Assembly: GCA_036556695.1 (NCBI GenBank)
Contig: DATBIY010000049.1
Location: 1 to 52,656, forward strand
Length of the DNA stretch: 52,656 bases
Source: DASSCW01 sp036556695
GTDB taxonomy: Bacteria > Chloroflexota > Limnocylindria > QHBO01
Reading direction: 5' to 3'
How positions within the stretch are numbered: position 1 is the stretch's first letter; each line of letters opens with the position of its first letter. Positions 20,163 through 26,994 of this stretch are shown here, piece after piece. The position numbers were made by a program, and so were the translations under genes. The notes below the pieces were generated by a model. It was not told where the DNA came from. It did not search any database and saw nothing but the letters and a program-made list of their open reading frames with translations.

Positions 20163-20627
20163 TTAGGCTCCTCTACCCGATGCTCCGCTCCCCGATGGCC
20201 GGGCGACACTGCCCAGGACGCCATTCACGAGGCGGCGGGCTGCGTCTCCGGCGTAGGTCCGGGCGAGAGAAACGGCATCGTGGATCGTCTCCCCGCTCGG
20301 GGTCGCGGCGGAGTATAGCACCTCGAAAAGTGCGCTCCGCAGGATCGTCCGTTCCACTCGACCGAGCTCGCTGACCGGAATGGCGGGCGCCAGCCGGGTG
20401 ATCTCGGCGTCCAGCTCGGCGCGGTGTTCGACCACGCCGCTGACGATCTGCCGGGCATGGTCGCGGACCGCAGCCGGCACGTTTTTGCCGGCCACCATGC
20501 GCTCCAGCGCCGGCAGCGCCTCGGACGGCCGGAACTCGCCCTCGAACAGGGCCTGCATGGCCAGGCGTCGGGCGGTGATGCCCGGCGCCGCCGGGGTGCG
20601 CCGCCGGGTGGCGGTCTGCGGGCTCAG
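20163..20627 (-). CDS. nusB: Transcription antitermination factor NusB (start codon non-standard)
   Basis: NusB binds boxA RNA with S10 in rRNA antitermination. The body is clear: MQALFEGEF ..., then RVERTILRSALFEVLYSAATP and the late ARRLVNGVLGSVAR. The first ATG, 20558, would cut off the conserved opening helix, since ARRLAMQALFEGE aligns with the ARxxAxxxLFExE block of other NusB proteins. Upstream the frame is open to an in-frame TGA but contains no ATG, GTG or TTG. The CTG at 20627-20625 overlaps the plsX stop as CTGA, mirroring ATGA/GTGA junctions nearby, and gives 154 residues. The start is inferred; the gene identity is solid. Confidence 0.88.
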   Translation of the reverse strand: MSPQTATRRRTPAAPGITARRLAMQALFEGEFRPSEALPALERMVAGKNVPAAVRDHARQIVSGVVEHRAELDAEITRLAPAIPVSELGRVERTILRSALFEVLYSAATPSGETIHDAVSLARTYAGDAARRLVNGVLGSVARPSGSGASGRGA

Positions 20628-21709
20628 GCTTCGGCTCCCGGCCCCGTGGCCAGCCGCTCCGTGTCAGGGCCGAGCGCCTCGGGCATGGCGTCGACCGGCT
20701 CCCGACGCGCCAGCGCCGGATGGCGGCGGCTCCACTCGGCGATCAGTTCGGGAATGCGCGCCTCGGACGCTTCCGAGGCGACCCGCATGGCGTGCTCGAT
20801 CATGCGGGCGCGCGCCCGCCCGTGAGTCACGATGCTCACCCCGCGGACGCCGAGCAGCGGCGCGCCGCCGTAGCGCTCATAGTCGAAGCGGTGCTTCAGC
20901 CGGTCGAAGCCCGGCTTGAGCGCCAGCAGCGCCAGCGGCGCCACGGGGCCCTGCTGCAGGTCGGTGCGGATCGAGCGGAAGATGTAGCTCGACAACCCCT
21001 CGAAGAACTTGATGACCACGTTGCCCACGAAGCCGTCGCACACCACCACGTCGGCGACGTGGCTGATCAGGTCGTTGCCTTCCACGTTGCCGACGAAGTT
21101 CAGGTCCAGGCCGCGCATCATGGCGTTCGTTTCGCGCGACAGCGCGTCGCCCTTCTCGTCCTCCTCGCCGATGTTCAGCAGCCCAACTCGCGGGCGTTCG
21201 ACCTTGAGGACGTGCTCGGCGTAGATCGAGCCCATCACCGCGAAGTGCACGAGGTTGGTTGCGCCTGAGTCGACGTTGGCGCCGACGTCGAGCAGCATGA
21301 TCGGCCCGGTGGCGGTGACAAGGTGCGCGCCCAGGGCCGGGCGCTCGATGCCCTCGATGCGACCCAGCCGGAAGACGGCAGCGGCCATGGTGGCTCCGGT
21401 CGACCCGGCCGATACGACGGCATCGGCCAGTCCATCTCGCACCAGGTCAGTCGAGACCCGGATGGAGGCCCGCCGCTTGGATCGGATGGCGCTGGCCGGC
21501 GACTCGCCCATGCCGATGACCTCAGGTGCATCGGCGAAGCTCACGCTGGCCGGACGGCCGTGGCCGTAGGCCGCGATCTCGCGTTCGAGGAGCGGCACGT
21601 CGCCGACCAGGATCACCTCGTCGGCGTTGGCAGCCGCGTAGTTGATGGCGCCGCGGACGATCTCGCGGGGAGCGAAATCGCCGCCCATCGCGTCGACCGT
21701 GATGCGCAT
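20624..21709 (-). CDS. plsX: Phosphate acyltransferase PlsX
   Basis: Converts acyl-ACP to acyl-phosphate, feeding PlsY-dependent phosphatidic acid synthesis. It has 361 residues. It opens with ITVDAMGGDFAP, has SAGSTGATMAAA, and later the DGFVGNV and GGAPLLGV motifs typical of the family. The C-terminal 30 residues are a variable tail. It is preceded by rpmF, the usual rpmF-plsX pairing, and shares the operon with acpP. Confidence 0.97.
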   Translation of the reverse strand: MRITVDAMGGDFAPREIVRGAINYAAANADEVILVGDVPLLEREIAAYGHGRPASVSFADAPEVIGMGESPASAIRSKRRASIRVSTDLVRDGLADAVVSAGSTGATMAAAVFRLGRIEGIERPALGAHLVTATGPIMLLDVGANVDSGATNLVHFAVMGSIYAEHVLKVERPRVGLLNIGEEDEKGDALSRETNAMMRGLDLNFVGNVEGNDLISHVADVVVCDGFVGNVVIKFFEGLSSYIFRSIRTDLQQGPVAPLALLALKPGFDRLKHRFDYERYGGAPLLGVRGVSIVTHGRARARMIEHAMRVASEASEARIPELIAEWSRRHPALARREPVDAMPEALGPDTERLATGPGAEA

Positions 21710-21733
21710 CAGCGCCCCCGCATCAGCGCCGGG

Positions 21734-21940
21734 TCAGCTCGCTCCGCCCTCTGCCGGGGCCTTGGCCTCCACCGGCACCACCTCACGGCCGTCGTAGTAG
21801 CCGCAGGTCGGGCAGACGTGATGGGCGCGCTTCAGCTCGTGACAATGACTGCACTCGACCAGCGGCGGTGCGCCGATGGCAAGGTGCGCGCGCCGCTCGC
21901 CCTGGCGCGCCTTGGATACCTTTCGCTTGGGAACGCCCAC
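21734..21940 (-). CDS. rpmF: 50S ribosomal protein L32 (zinc-ribbon form)
   Basis: It has 68 residues. The N-terminus GVPKRKVSKARQGERRA is typical of L32. Two pairs of cysteines (CSHC and CPTC) form the zinc ribbon, so this is the zinc-containing paralogue type. The GTG start at 21940 has an AGGAG 6 bases upstream. A promoter lies in the 86-base gap after the DUF177 gene. Confidence 0.96.
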   Translation of the reverse strand: MGVPKRKVSKARQGERRAHLAIGAPPLVECSHCHELKRAHHVCPTCGYYDGREVVPVEAKAPAEGGAS

Positions 21941-21978
21941 GCGTGACTCCTGGTGCTGAACTCGAATCGGGACGCCGC

Positions 21979-22007
21979 AGTATAGCCGCCGATCCCGGAA
22001 TCGGCAC
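21979..22007 (-). promoter_or_regulatory. Promoter of rpmF
   Basis: Minus strand: GTGCCG at 22007-22002, 17-bp spacer, TATACT at 21984-21979. The -35 differs by one base from the TTGCCG seen before ffh and the tRNA cluster. Confidence 0.5.
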
Positions 22008-22026
22008 GTCCCTGAGGAGCGCCAGC

Positions 22027-22560
22027 CTACGCGTCGCGGTCCAGGAACTTCGCCAGCCCGGCCAGCCGCGGATCAATGTCATCCACGGCGTGCGCCACGT
22101 GGCGCTCATCGAGGCGCTCCCCGCACTCCGGGCAGAGGCCCGGGCAGTCCGCGCGGCACAACGGATGCATCGGCTCCGTGAGGGCGAACTCCTCGCGCAG
22201 CACCGGGCCCAGGTCCATCTCGTTGTGCTCGTCGATGAGCTGCACCGCGTCGTCGCCAGCGTCGCGCTCCATGGCACTGCCGCTCTCCGGATCGACGCTG
22301 GGCACGTACTCCTCCGAGATACGGACGTGCGCCGGCTCGACGAAGGCCTCCAGGCAGCGGGCGCAGGTGCGCCGCACCGGAGCCTCGAGCTCGCCGCTGA
22401 CCAGGATGCCGCGGTTCGTCCGCTGCAGGCGGAGCACGCCGTTGAGCGGGCCGGCCAGCTCGACGTCCGGGCCGAGCGAAAGGTAGTGATCGCGAAGCCG
22501 ATGCTCCCGCGTGGCCCCGGACGGCTCCCGGAGCAGGCCCGCCACGTTGAAGGCGGTCAT
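22027..22560 (-). CDS. DUF177 (YceD-like) protein
   Basis: It has 177 residues of the DUF177 family, usually encoded directly before rpmF. In E. coli and plants members are linked to 23S rRNA accumulation, but the mechanism is unknown. The start ATG 22560 overlaps the upstream stop as ATGA; the longer frame is rejected. Motifs are VRRTCARCLEAF in the middle and CRADCPGLCPECGERL near the C-terminus, a set of cysteines consistent with metal binding. The neighbourhood with L32 supports a ribosome-related role. Confidence 0.9.
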   Translation of the reverse strand: MTAFNVAGLLREPSGATREHRLRDHYLSLGPDVELAGPLNGVLRLQRTNRGILVSGELEAPVRRTCARCLEAFVEPAHVRISEEYVPSVDPESGSAMERDAGDDAVQLIDEHNEMDLGPVLREEFALTEPMHPLCRADCPGLCPECGERLDERHVAHAVDDIDPRLAGLAKFLDRDA

Positions 22561-23087
22561 GGCCGGGAAGCGGCTTCGGTTGCCTCCGGCTCCACGGTCA
22601 GCTGGCTGGTGCCCGTGCCATCGCCCGACGGGCGTGGCCCGCGATGACGCTCGTCCAGCATGTCGATGCCGCGCTTGATGCTGGTCAGCGCCTTGATGCA
22701 CTCCCCCTCGAGGCGGATGAGCACCCCGGCGGCGTACTCGTCGGCACCGCGCCGCACCTCGGCCGCCTCGGCGTTGGCGGTGTCGATGATCTCGCCGGCG
22801 CGCTGCTGCGCCATGCGCACCAGCTCGCGCTCCTCGAGCATCTGGGCTGCCTGCTCCTGGGCGCGGCCGATGATGGCGTCACCCTCCTCGCGGGCGCGGT
22901 CGGTGATGCGACCCGCCTCCTCGGTGATGCGCTTCGCCTGGCGCACCTCGTCGGGCACGGCTGCCCGAAGCTGGTCGATCAGCTCCAGCACCGCGGATTG
23001 ATCCAGCACGACGTTGTTGGTGAGGGGCAGCTTCTTGCCGGCGGCCACGAGGCTCTCGAGCCGCTCGACGAGGAAGATGATGTCCGT
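22557..23087 (-). CDS. Coiled-coil protein of unknown function with probable ACG start
   Basis: Function is unknown. Residues about 30-135 are a charged Ala/Glu/Arg coiled coil (EEAGRITDRAREEGDAIIG, EVRRGADEYAAGVLIRLE), superficially like ATPase stalk subunits or DivIVA-type proteins, with a short disordered tail. Similar genes, as I recall, sit between coaD and the DUF177 gene in Chloroflexota and open with MDIxxLVxRLExL. Here that segment is coded from ACG at 23087-23085 (ACG GAC ATC ATC), with GGAGGG (23101-23096) exactly 8 nt upstream. No ATG, GTG or TTG lies between that site and GTG 23048, which would discard the conserved 13-residue start. ACG gives 176 residues. Confidence 0.75.
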   Translation of the reverse strand, partial: TDIIFLVERLESLVAAGKKLPLTNNVVLDQSAVLELIDQLRAAVPDEVRQAKRITEEAGRITDRAREEGDAIIGRAQEQAAQMLEERELVRMAQQRAGEIIDTANAEAAEVRRGADEYAAGVLIRLEGECIKALTSIKRGIDMLDERHRGPRPSGDGTGTSQLTVEPEATEAASRP

Positions 23088-23095
23088 GGCCTGAG

Positions 23096-23121
23096 CCCTC
23101 CGCTGAATCGGCGCGATTATA
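23096..23121 (-). promoter_or_regulatory. -10 element and Shine-Dalgarno of coiled-coil gene
   Basis: Minus strand TATAAT at 23121-23116 overlaps the coaD stop codon, and GGAGGG at 23101-23096 precedes the proposed ACG start by 8 nt. Transcription from this -10 would start near 23109, giving a leader of about 20 nt holding exactly this ribosome site. No good -35 is visible. Confidence 0.55.
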
Positions 23122-23605
23122 TCCCTGCGAAGCGCTCGGCCAGCGCCGCAGCCACCGGAGGCGGAACCATGCCGGCGACGTCGCCGCCGAACTGGGCCAC
23201 TTCCTTGGCGAGCGTGCTCGACAGGTAACCGAACTCGAGCGCGGTCATAAGGAACACGGTATCCACTCGTCGCTCCAGGCGCCGGTTGGTGTGGGCCATC
23301 TGCAGCTCCGCCTCGAAGTCGCTCACCGCACGAAGGCCGCGCACGATGAACCCGGCCCCGTTGCGCTCGGCGAACTCGACGGTCAGCCCGTCGAACGACT
23401 GCACCTCGACGTTGGCGCCGAACTCGGCCACCGAGGCGCGGATCATCGCCACGCGCTCCTCCACGCTGAACAGCGGCGCCTTCTTCGGGTTGTGAAGCAC
23501 GCCAACGATCAGCCGGTCGAAGAGGGCGGCAGCTCGCCGCGCCACGTCGAGGTGCGCCATGGTCATGGGATCGAAGGATCCGGGGAAGACCGCCACGCGG
23601 CTCAT
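23117..23605 (-). CDS. coaD: Phosphopantetheine adenylyltransferase
   Basis: Penultimate step of coenzyme A synthesis, transferring AMP to 4'-phosphopantetheine. It has 162 residues. The N-terminal nucleotidyltransferase site reads GSFDPMTMAHLD (TMAH where TNGH is usual). RGLRAVSDFEAELQMAHTNR and YLSSTLAKEVAQFGG, the ISSTxxR-like motif, follow. It overlaps rsmD by four bases (ATGA, 23602-23605), the common rsmD-coaD pair. Confidence 0.97.
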   Translation of the reverse strand: MSRVAVFPGSFDPMTMAHLDVARRAAALFDRLIVGVLHNPKKAPLFSVEERVAMIRASVAEFGANVEVQSFDGLTVEFAERNGAGFIVRGLRAVSDFEAELQMAHTNRRLERRVDTVFLMTALEFGYLSSTLAKEVAQFGGDVAGMVPPPVAAALAERFAGI

Positions 23606-24153
23606 GGCACCTCCAGGAAGGTCAGCGCCGTCTCACCGAAGCGCCGCTCCCGCCACGGGCGCAGCCCCTCGAGCGGTGGCACCTCGGTGCGCCAGAAGTG
23701 CTTCACCACCACCGTCGCTTCGGGAGCCAGCAGCGGCACCAGGCCCTCGAGCGGCGCGAGGATAGCACGCTCCTGGTACGGCGGATCGAGGAAGGCAAGG
23801 TCATACGCGGAGCCTTGCGCGGCCGATGCCGAAGCCGATGCCAGGAAGCGCATGACATCCATCGGCCTGACGGTTGCGCGGTCTGCCAGGCCCGTGCGCT
23901 CGAGGTTGGAGCCGATGACTCCCACCGCCTGCCGGTTGCGCTCCACGAAGGTGGCGTGGCTTGCTCCTCGGGACAGGGCCTCGATGCCGATCGCCCCGCT
24001 GCCGGCATACAGGTCCAGCACCCGAGCGTCGAGCACCCGCTCGTTCAGGATGCCGAACAGCGTCTCCTTCACGCGGTCGGTGATCGGCCGCGTGCCGCGG
24101 TCGCGGGGAGCGGCCAGCGGCACGCCACGGGCGACGCCGGCGATGACTCGCAT
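23602..24153 (-). CDS. rsmD: 16S rRNA (guanine-N2)-methyltransferase RsmD
   Basis: SAM-dependent methylation of G966 of 16S rRNA. It has 183 residues, with RVIAGVARG at the start, the SAM loop VLDLYAGSGAIGIEALSRGA, and the N-6/N-2 methylase motif DPPY in LAFLDPPYQE. The ATG at 24153 overlaps the recG stop by one base. A small low-complexity ASASASAA stretch precedes the DPPY strand. Confidence 0.96.
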   Translation of the reverse strand: MRVIAGVARGVPLAAPRDRGTRPITDRVKETLFGILNERVLDARVLDLYAGSGAIGIEALSRGASHATFVERNRQAVGVIGSNLERTGLADRATVRPMDVMRFLASASASAAQGSAYDLAFLDPPYQERAILAPLEGLVPLLAPEATVVVKHFWRTEVPPLEGLRPWRERRFGETALTFLEVP

Positions 24154-26240
24154 CAGGCGGCGCTGCCCTCCTCTTCCGCCGGAGCGAACTCGTCGCGCAG
24201 GCGTAGCAGCTCAGGCCGCCGGCTGAGGCGCGGATCGGCGGTGACGAGGGTGTCGGCCAGTTCGCGGGCCCGCTCGGCCAGCGCCAGGTGCCGCGGTTCG
24301 AAGAGCGAGGCCACCTTCAACGGTGGCAGGCCCGACTGCCGCGTGCCGATGACGTTGCCCGCCCCGCGCAGTCGCAGGTCCTCCTCGGCGATGCGGAATC
24401 CGTCCGACGAGCCGCGCACCGCCTGCAGCCGCTCCCGCGAGCGGTCGTCTGTGGCGTCGGACAGCAGGATGCAGAACGACCTGTGCGGCCCGCGGCCCAC
24501 GCGCCCGCGCAGCTGGTGCAGCTGCGCCAGGCCGAAGCGCTCGGCATCCTCGATGAGGATGACGCTGGCATTCGGCACGTCGATACCGACCTCGATCACC
24601 GTGGTGGCGACGAGCACGTCCAGCTCACCGTCGGCGAAGTGCTGCATGGTCGCGTCGCGATCGTCGGCCCGCTGCTGGCCGTGCACCATGCCGATGCGCA
24701 GTTGCGGCAGCACGCCGCGCAGCCGCTCCACCTCCGCCTCGGCACTGGCCGCCATCAGCGCCTCGCTCTCGGCGACCAGCGGCACGACCACGAACGACTG
24801 CCGCCCCTCCGCAGCCTCGGCGGCGATGAACTCCTGGATCCGCGACAGCGCCGCGCGGTCGCGGATCTCGGTGCGGATCGGCTGCCGGCCGGGCGGCAGC
24901 TCGCGCAGCGTCGAGATGGCGAGATCGCCGTAGAAGGTGAGCGCCAGGGTTCGTGGAATGGGCGTGGCGGTCAGCGCCAGCAGGTGCGGCTCCAGGCCAT
25001 CGCCCTTGGCCTGCAGCGCGGCGCGCTGCGCAACGCCGAAGCGATGCTGCTCGTCGACCACCGCCAGACCCAGGCGCCGGAACTCGACGGCGTCGCTGAT
25101 GACCGCGTGCGTGCCGATCACCACGCCGGCCTCGCCGGCGGCGATCGCGTCGTGGATGCGTCGCTTGTCGGCCGGTCGCAGGGCGCCCGACAGGAGCTCG
25201 GCCCGCACGCCCAGTGCCTCAAGCAGTGGCTGCAGGCCGGCGTGGTGCTGCCGCACCAGGATCTCGGTCGGCGCCATGAGCGCGCCCTGCCAGCCGGCCC
25301 GGACCACGCCGGCCAGGGCGATGGCGGCCACCGCCGTCTTCCCGCTTCCCACGTCGCCCTGCAGCAGCCGGCGCATAGGCCGATCCGCGGCCAGGTCTTC
25401 GACGATCTCGTCCACGGCCGCGCGCTGGTCGCGGGTGAGCGCAAACGGCAGGGCACCGAGCAGCCGCTCCAGCTCCGCCGGATCTACGGTGACGCGCGCC
25501 GCGCGCAGCGTGCTGCGCTCCCGGCGCTGCTGCGCCAGCGTCAGTTGCAGGGCCAGCAGCTCGTCGAAGGCCAGGCGGTCGAGGGCCGCCGGCACCTGCT
25601 CCGCCTCCTCCGGGAAGTGCGCCGCGTACAGCGCATCGGCCAGTGGCAGCATTTTCCCGCGCTCCGCCGGCTGCAGCGGGTCGTCGACGGCCGGCAGCGC
25701 GCGCTCCAGCACGCGGGCCAGCAGCTCGCGCACCCGCTTCTGGGTGACGCCGGCGGTCAGCGGATAGACCGGCACCACCCGTCCGGTGTGGATCGAGGCA
25801 CGGTCGGCCGGCGAGAACTCGGGCGACGCGAACTGCGGCCGCCAGCCGCGCAGCTGGACCTTGCCGCTCACCAGCAGCTCGTCCCCCTCTCGCAGCCGGG
25901 TCTCGACGAAGCGGCGCCCGAACCAGATTGCCTCGGCGCTACCCGTCTCGTCGACCAGCTGCGCGATGACTCGCTGCGGCCGCTTGCCGAACCCCTTCTC
26001 GACCTTGACGTCGGTGACCCGCACCCGTGCCGACTGCTTCTCGTCGGGCAGCAGCTCGCCCAGCGGCCGTAGCTCGCTGAAGTCGTCGTAGCGGAACGGC
26101 AGGTAGAACAGCGACTGGCGCGGCGTGGTGATGCCCAGCCTGCCGAGCGTCGAGGCGCTGCGCGCCAGGTCGGGCAGCACCCGGCGGATCGGCAGGTCGA
26201 GCTCGTCCGGGGTCAGCGCGCGCGGAGCAACTGATTGCAC
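24153..26240 (-). CDS. recG: ATP-dependent DNA helicase RecG
   Basis: Branch-migration helicase for replication fork reversal and recombination repair. It has 695 residues from GTG 26240. The N-terminal wedge/OB domain is about residues 60-160. Helicase motifs are LQGDVGSGKTAVA (Walker A), a DEQH box within VVDEQHRFGV, TATPIPRTLAL, VATTVIEVGIDVPNAS and QLRGRVGRG. The longer open frame to 26480 would run through the rpmB promoter and is rejected. The GTG lies 6 nt after a -10-like TACGAT, suggesting a leaderless message. Confidence 0.96.
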   Translation of the reverse strand: MQSVAPRALTPDELDLPIRRVLPDLARSASTLGRLGITTPRQSLFYLPFRYDDFSELRPLGELLPDEKQSARVRVTDVKVEKGFGKRPQRVIAQLVDETGSAEAIWFGRRFVETRLREGDELLVSGKVQLRGWRPQFASPEFSPADRASIHTGRVVPVYPLTAGVTQKRVRELLARVLERALPAVDDPLQPAERGKMLPLADALYAAHFPEEAEQVPAALDRLAFDELLALQLTLAQQRRERSTLRAARVTVDPAELERLLGALPFALTRDQRAAVDEIVEDLAADRPMRRLLQGDVGSGKTAVAAIALAGVVRAGWQGALMAPTEILVRQHHAGLQPLLEALGVRAELLSGALRPADKRRIHDAIAAGEAGVVIGTHAVISDAVEFRRLGLAVVDEQHRFGVAQRAALQAKGDGLEPHLLALTATPIPRTLALTFYGDLAISTLRELPPGRQPIRTEIRDRAALSRIQEFIAAEAAEGRQSFVVVPLVAESEALMAASAEAEVERLRGVLPQLRIGMVHGQQRADDRDATMQHFADGELDVLVATTVIEVGIDVPNASVILIEDAERFGLAQLHQLRGRVGRGPHRSFCILLSDATDDRSRERLQAVRGSSDGFRIAEEDLRLRGAGNVIGTRQSGLPPLKVASLFEPRHLALAERARELADTLVTADPRLSRRPELLRLRDEFAPAEEEGSAA

Positions 26241-26264
26241 CGGCCGATCGTAGCGTGCTAGGAT
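26235..26264 (+). promoter_or_regulatory. Promoter of rpmB
   Basis: TTGCAC at 26235-26240, 18-bp spacer, TAGGAT at 26259-26264 with a TGC extension at 26256-26258. The -35 overlaps the recG start codon on the other strand, so rpmB and recG promoters interlock. Confidence 0.62.
26247..26252 (-). promoter_or_regulatory. Candidate -10 for a leaderless recG mRNA
   Basis: Minus strand TACGAT at 26252-26247, 6 nt before the recG GTG. Transcription would start at or beside the start codon. A TTGAGC at 26272-26267 is only 14 bp upstream, so the -35 is doubtful. Confidence 0.42.
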
Positions 26265-26328
26265 CGGCTCAATCCGGCGGCGCCGAGGTGACGGCGCGCC
26301 GGTCCTTTCATGATTGGAGCTCTCCTCA

Positions 26329-26520
26329 ATGGCACGTGAGTGCGAGATCTGCGGCAAGAAGCCGATCACCGGCTGGAACCCGCAGTCGGTCGGGATGAAC
26401 CGCAAGCGCGCCCTGCGCCGCTGGATCCCGAACCTGCAGCCGATGATGGTCAGCCGCGACGGACGGATGGTCCGCGTCAAGGCCTGCTCGCGCTGCCGCC
26501 GGACCGCAGAAAAGGTCTGA
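26329..26520 (+). CDS. rpmB: 50S ribosomal protein L28 (cysteine-containing)
   Basis: It has 63 residues from ATG 26329, with a GGAG about 10 bases upstream. It starts MARECEICGKKPITGWN and has RALRRWIPNLQP and the C-terminal CSRCRRTAEKV; the CEIC and CSRC pairs make it the zinc-binding form. It is a single-gene plus-strand unit, divergent from recG and convergent with dtd (12 bases apart). Confidence 0.97.
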   Translation: MARECEICGKKPITGWNPQSVGMNRKRALRRWIPNLQPMMVSRDGRMVRVKACSRCRRTAEKV

Positions 26521-26532
26521 CCTCGCGCTAGG

Positions 26533-26994
26533 TCACTGGGCGGGGCCCAGATCGGTGCTCGAGTCCAGGATCAACGTGAACGGGCCGTCATTGAGCAGCT
26601 CGACCTGCATGCTGGCTCCGAAGCGGCCGGTCTCCACCCGGTGGCCGAGCGCGCGCAGGGCGTCGACGAACCGGTCGACCAACGGCGCAGCCAGCTCCGG
26701 CGCGGCGGCATCGGTGAAGCCCGGCCGCCGCCCGCGGCGCAGCTCGGCATACAGCGTGAACTGGCTTATCACCAGGAAGGCGCCGCCGGCGTCGCCGATG
26801 TCGGCGTTGGTGCGGCTCTGGGCGTCCGGGAAATAGCGCAACCCGGCGAGCTTGGCAGCCATGCGATCGGCCAGCTCCGGCGTGTCGTCGTGGCCAACAC
26901 CGACCAGCACCACCGCCCCTGGGCCAATGGCACCCAGCGTGTCGTCGTCCACCCGGACTGCCGCGCGCGTCACGCGCTGCACGACCAGGCGCAT
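26533..26994 (-). CDS. dtd: D-aminoacyl-tRNA deacylase
   Basis: Removes D-amino acids, and glycine mischarged on Ala-tRNA, from tRNA. It has 153 residues. It starts MRLVVQRVTRAAVRVD and has the active-site motif SQFTLYA and the late NDGPFT segment with the Gly-Pro pair that forms the chiral-selective site. The ATG at 26994 overlaps the upstream lipoprotein stop by one base. It ends the zinc peptidase-rlmN-rpe-lipoprotein operon. Confidence 0.96.
   Translation of the reverse strand: MRLVVQRVTRAAVRVDDDTLGAIGPGAVVLVGVGHDDTPELADRMAAKLAGLRYFPDAQSRTNADIGDAGGAFLVISQFTLYAELRRGRRPGFTDAAAPELAAPLVDRFVDALRALGHRVETGRFGASMQVELLNDGPFTLILDSSTDLGPAQ

Noticed and set aside
20474..20500. Inverted repeat with a T run inside nusB (GCCGGCA ... 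TGCCGGC around TTTTT)
   Set aside because: The T run is in the loop, not after the stem, and the segment codes for conserved-looking NusB sequence, so it is not a terminator.
24153..26480. RecG extended by 80 residues to 26480
   Set aside because: The extension is antisense to rpmB and its promoter and has no helicase-family similarity.
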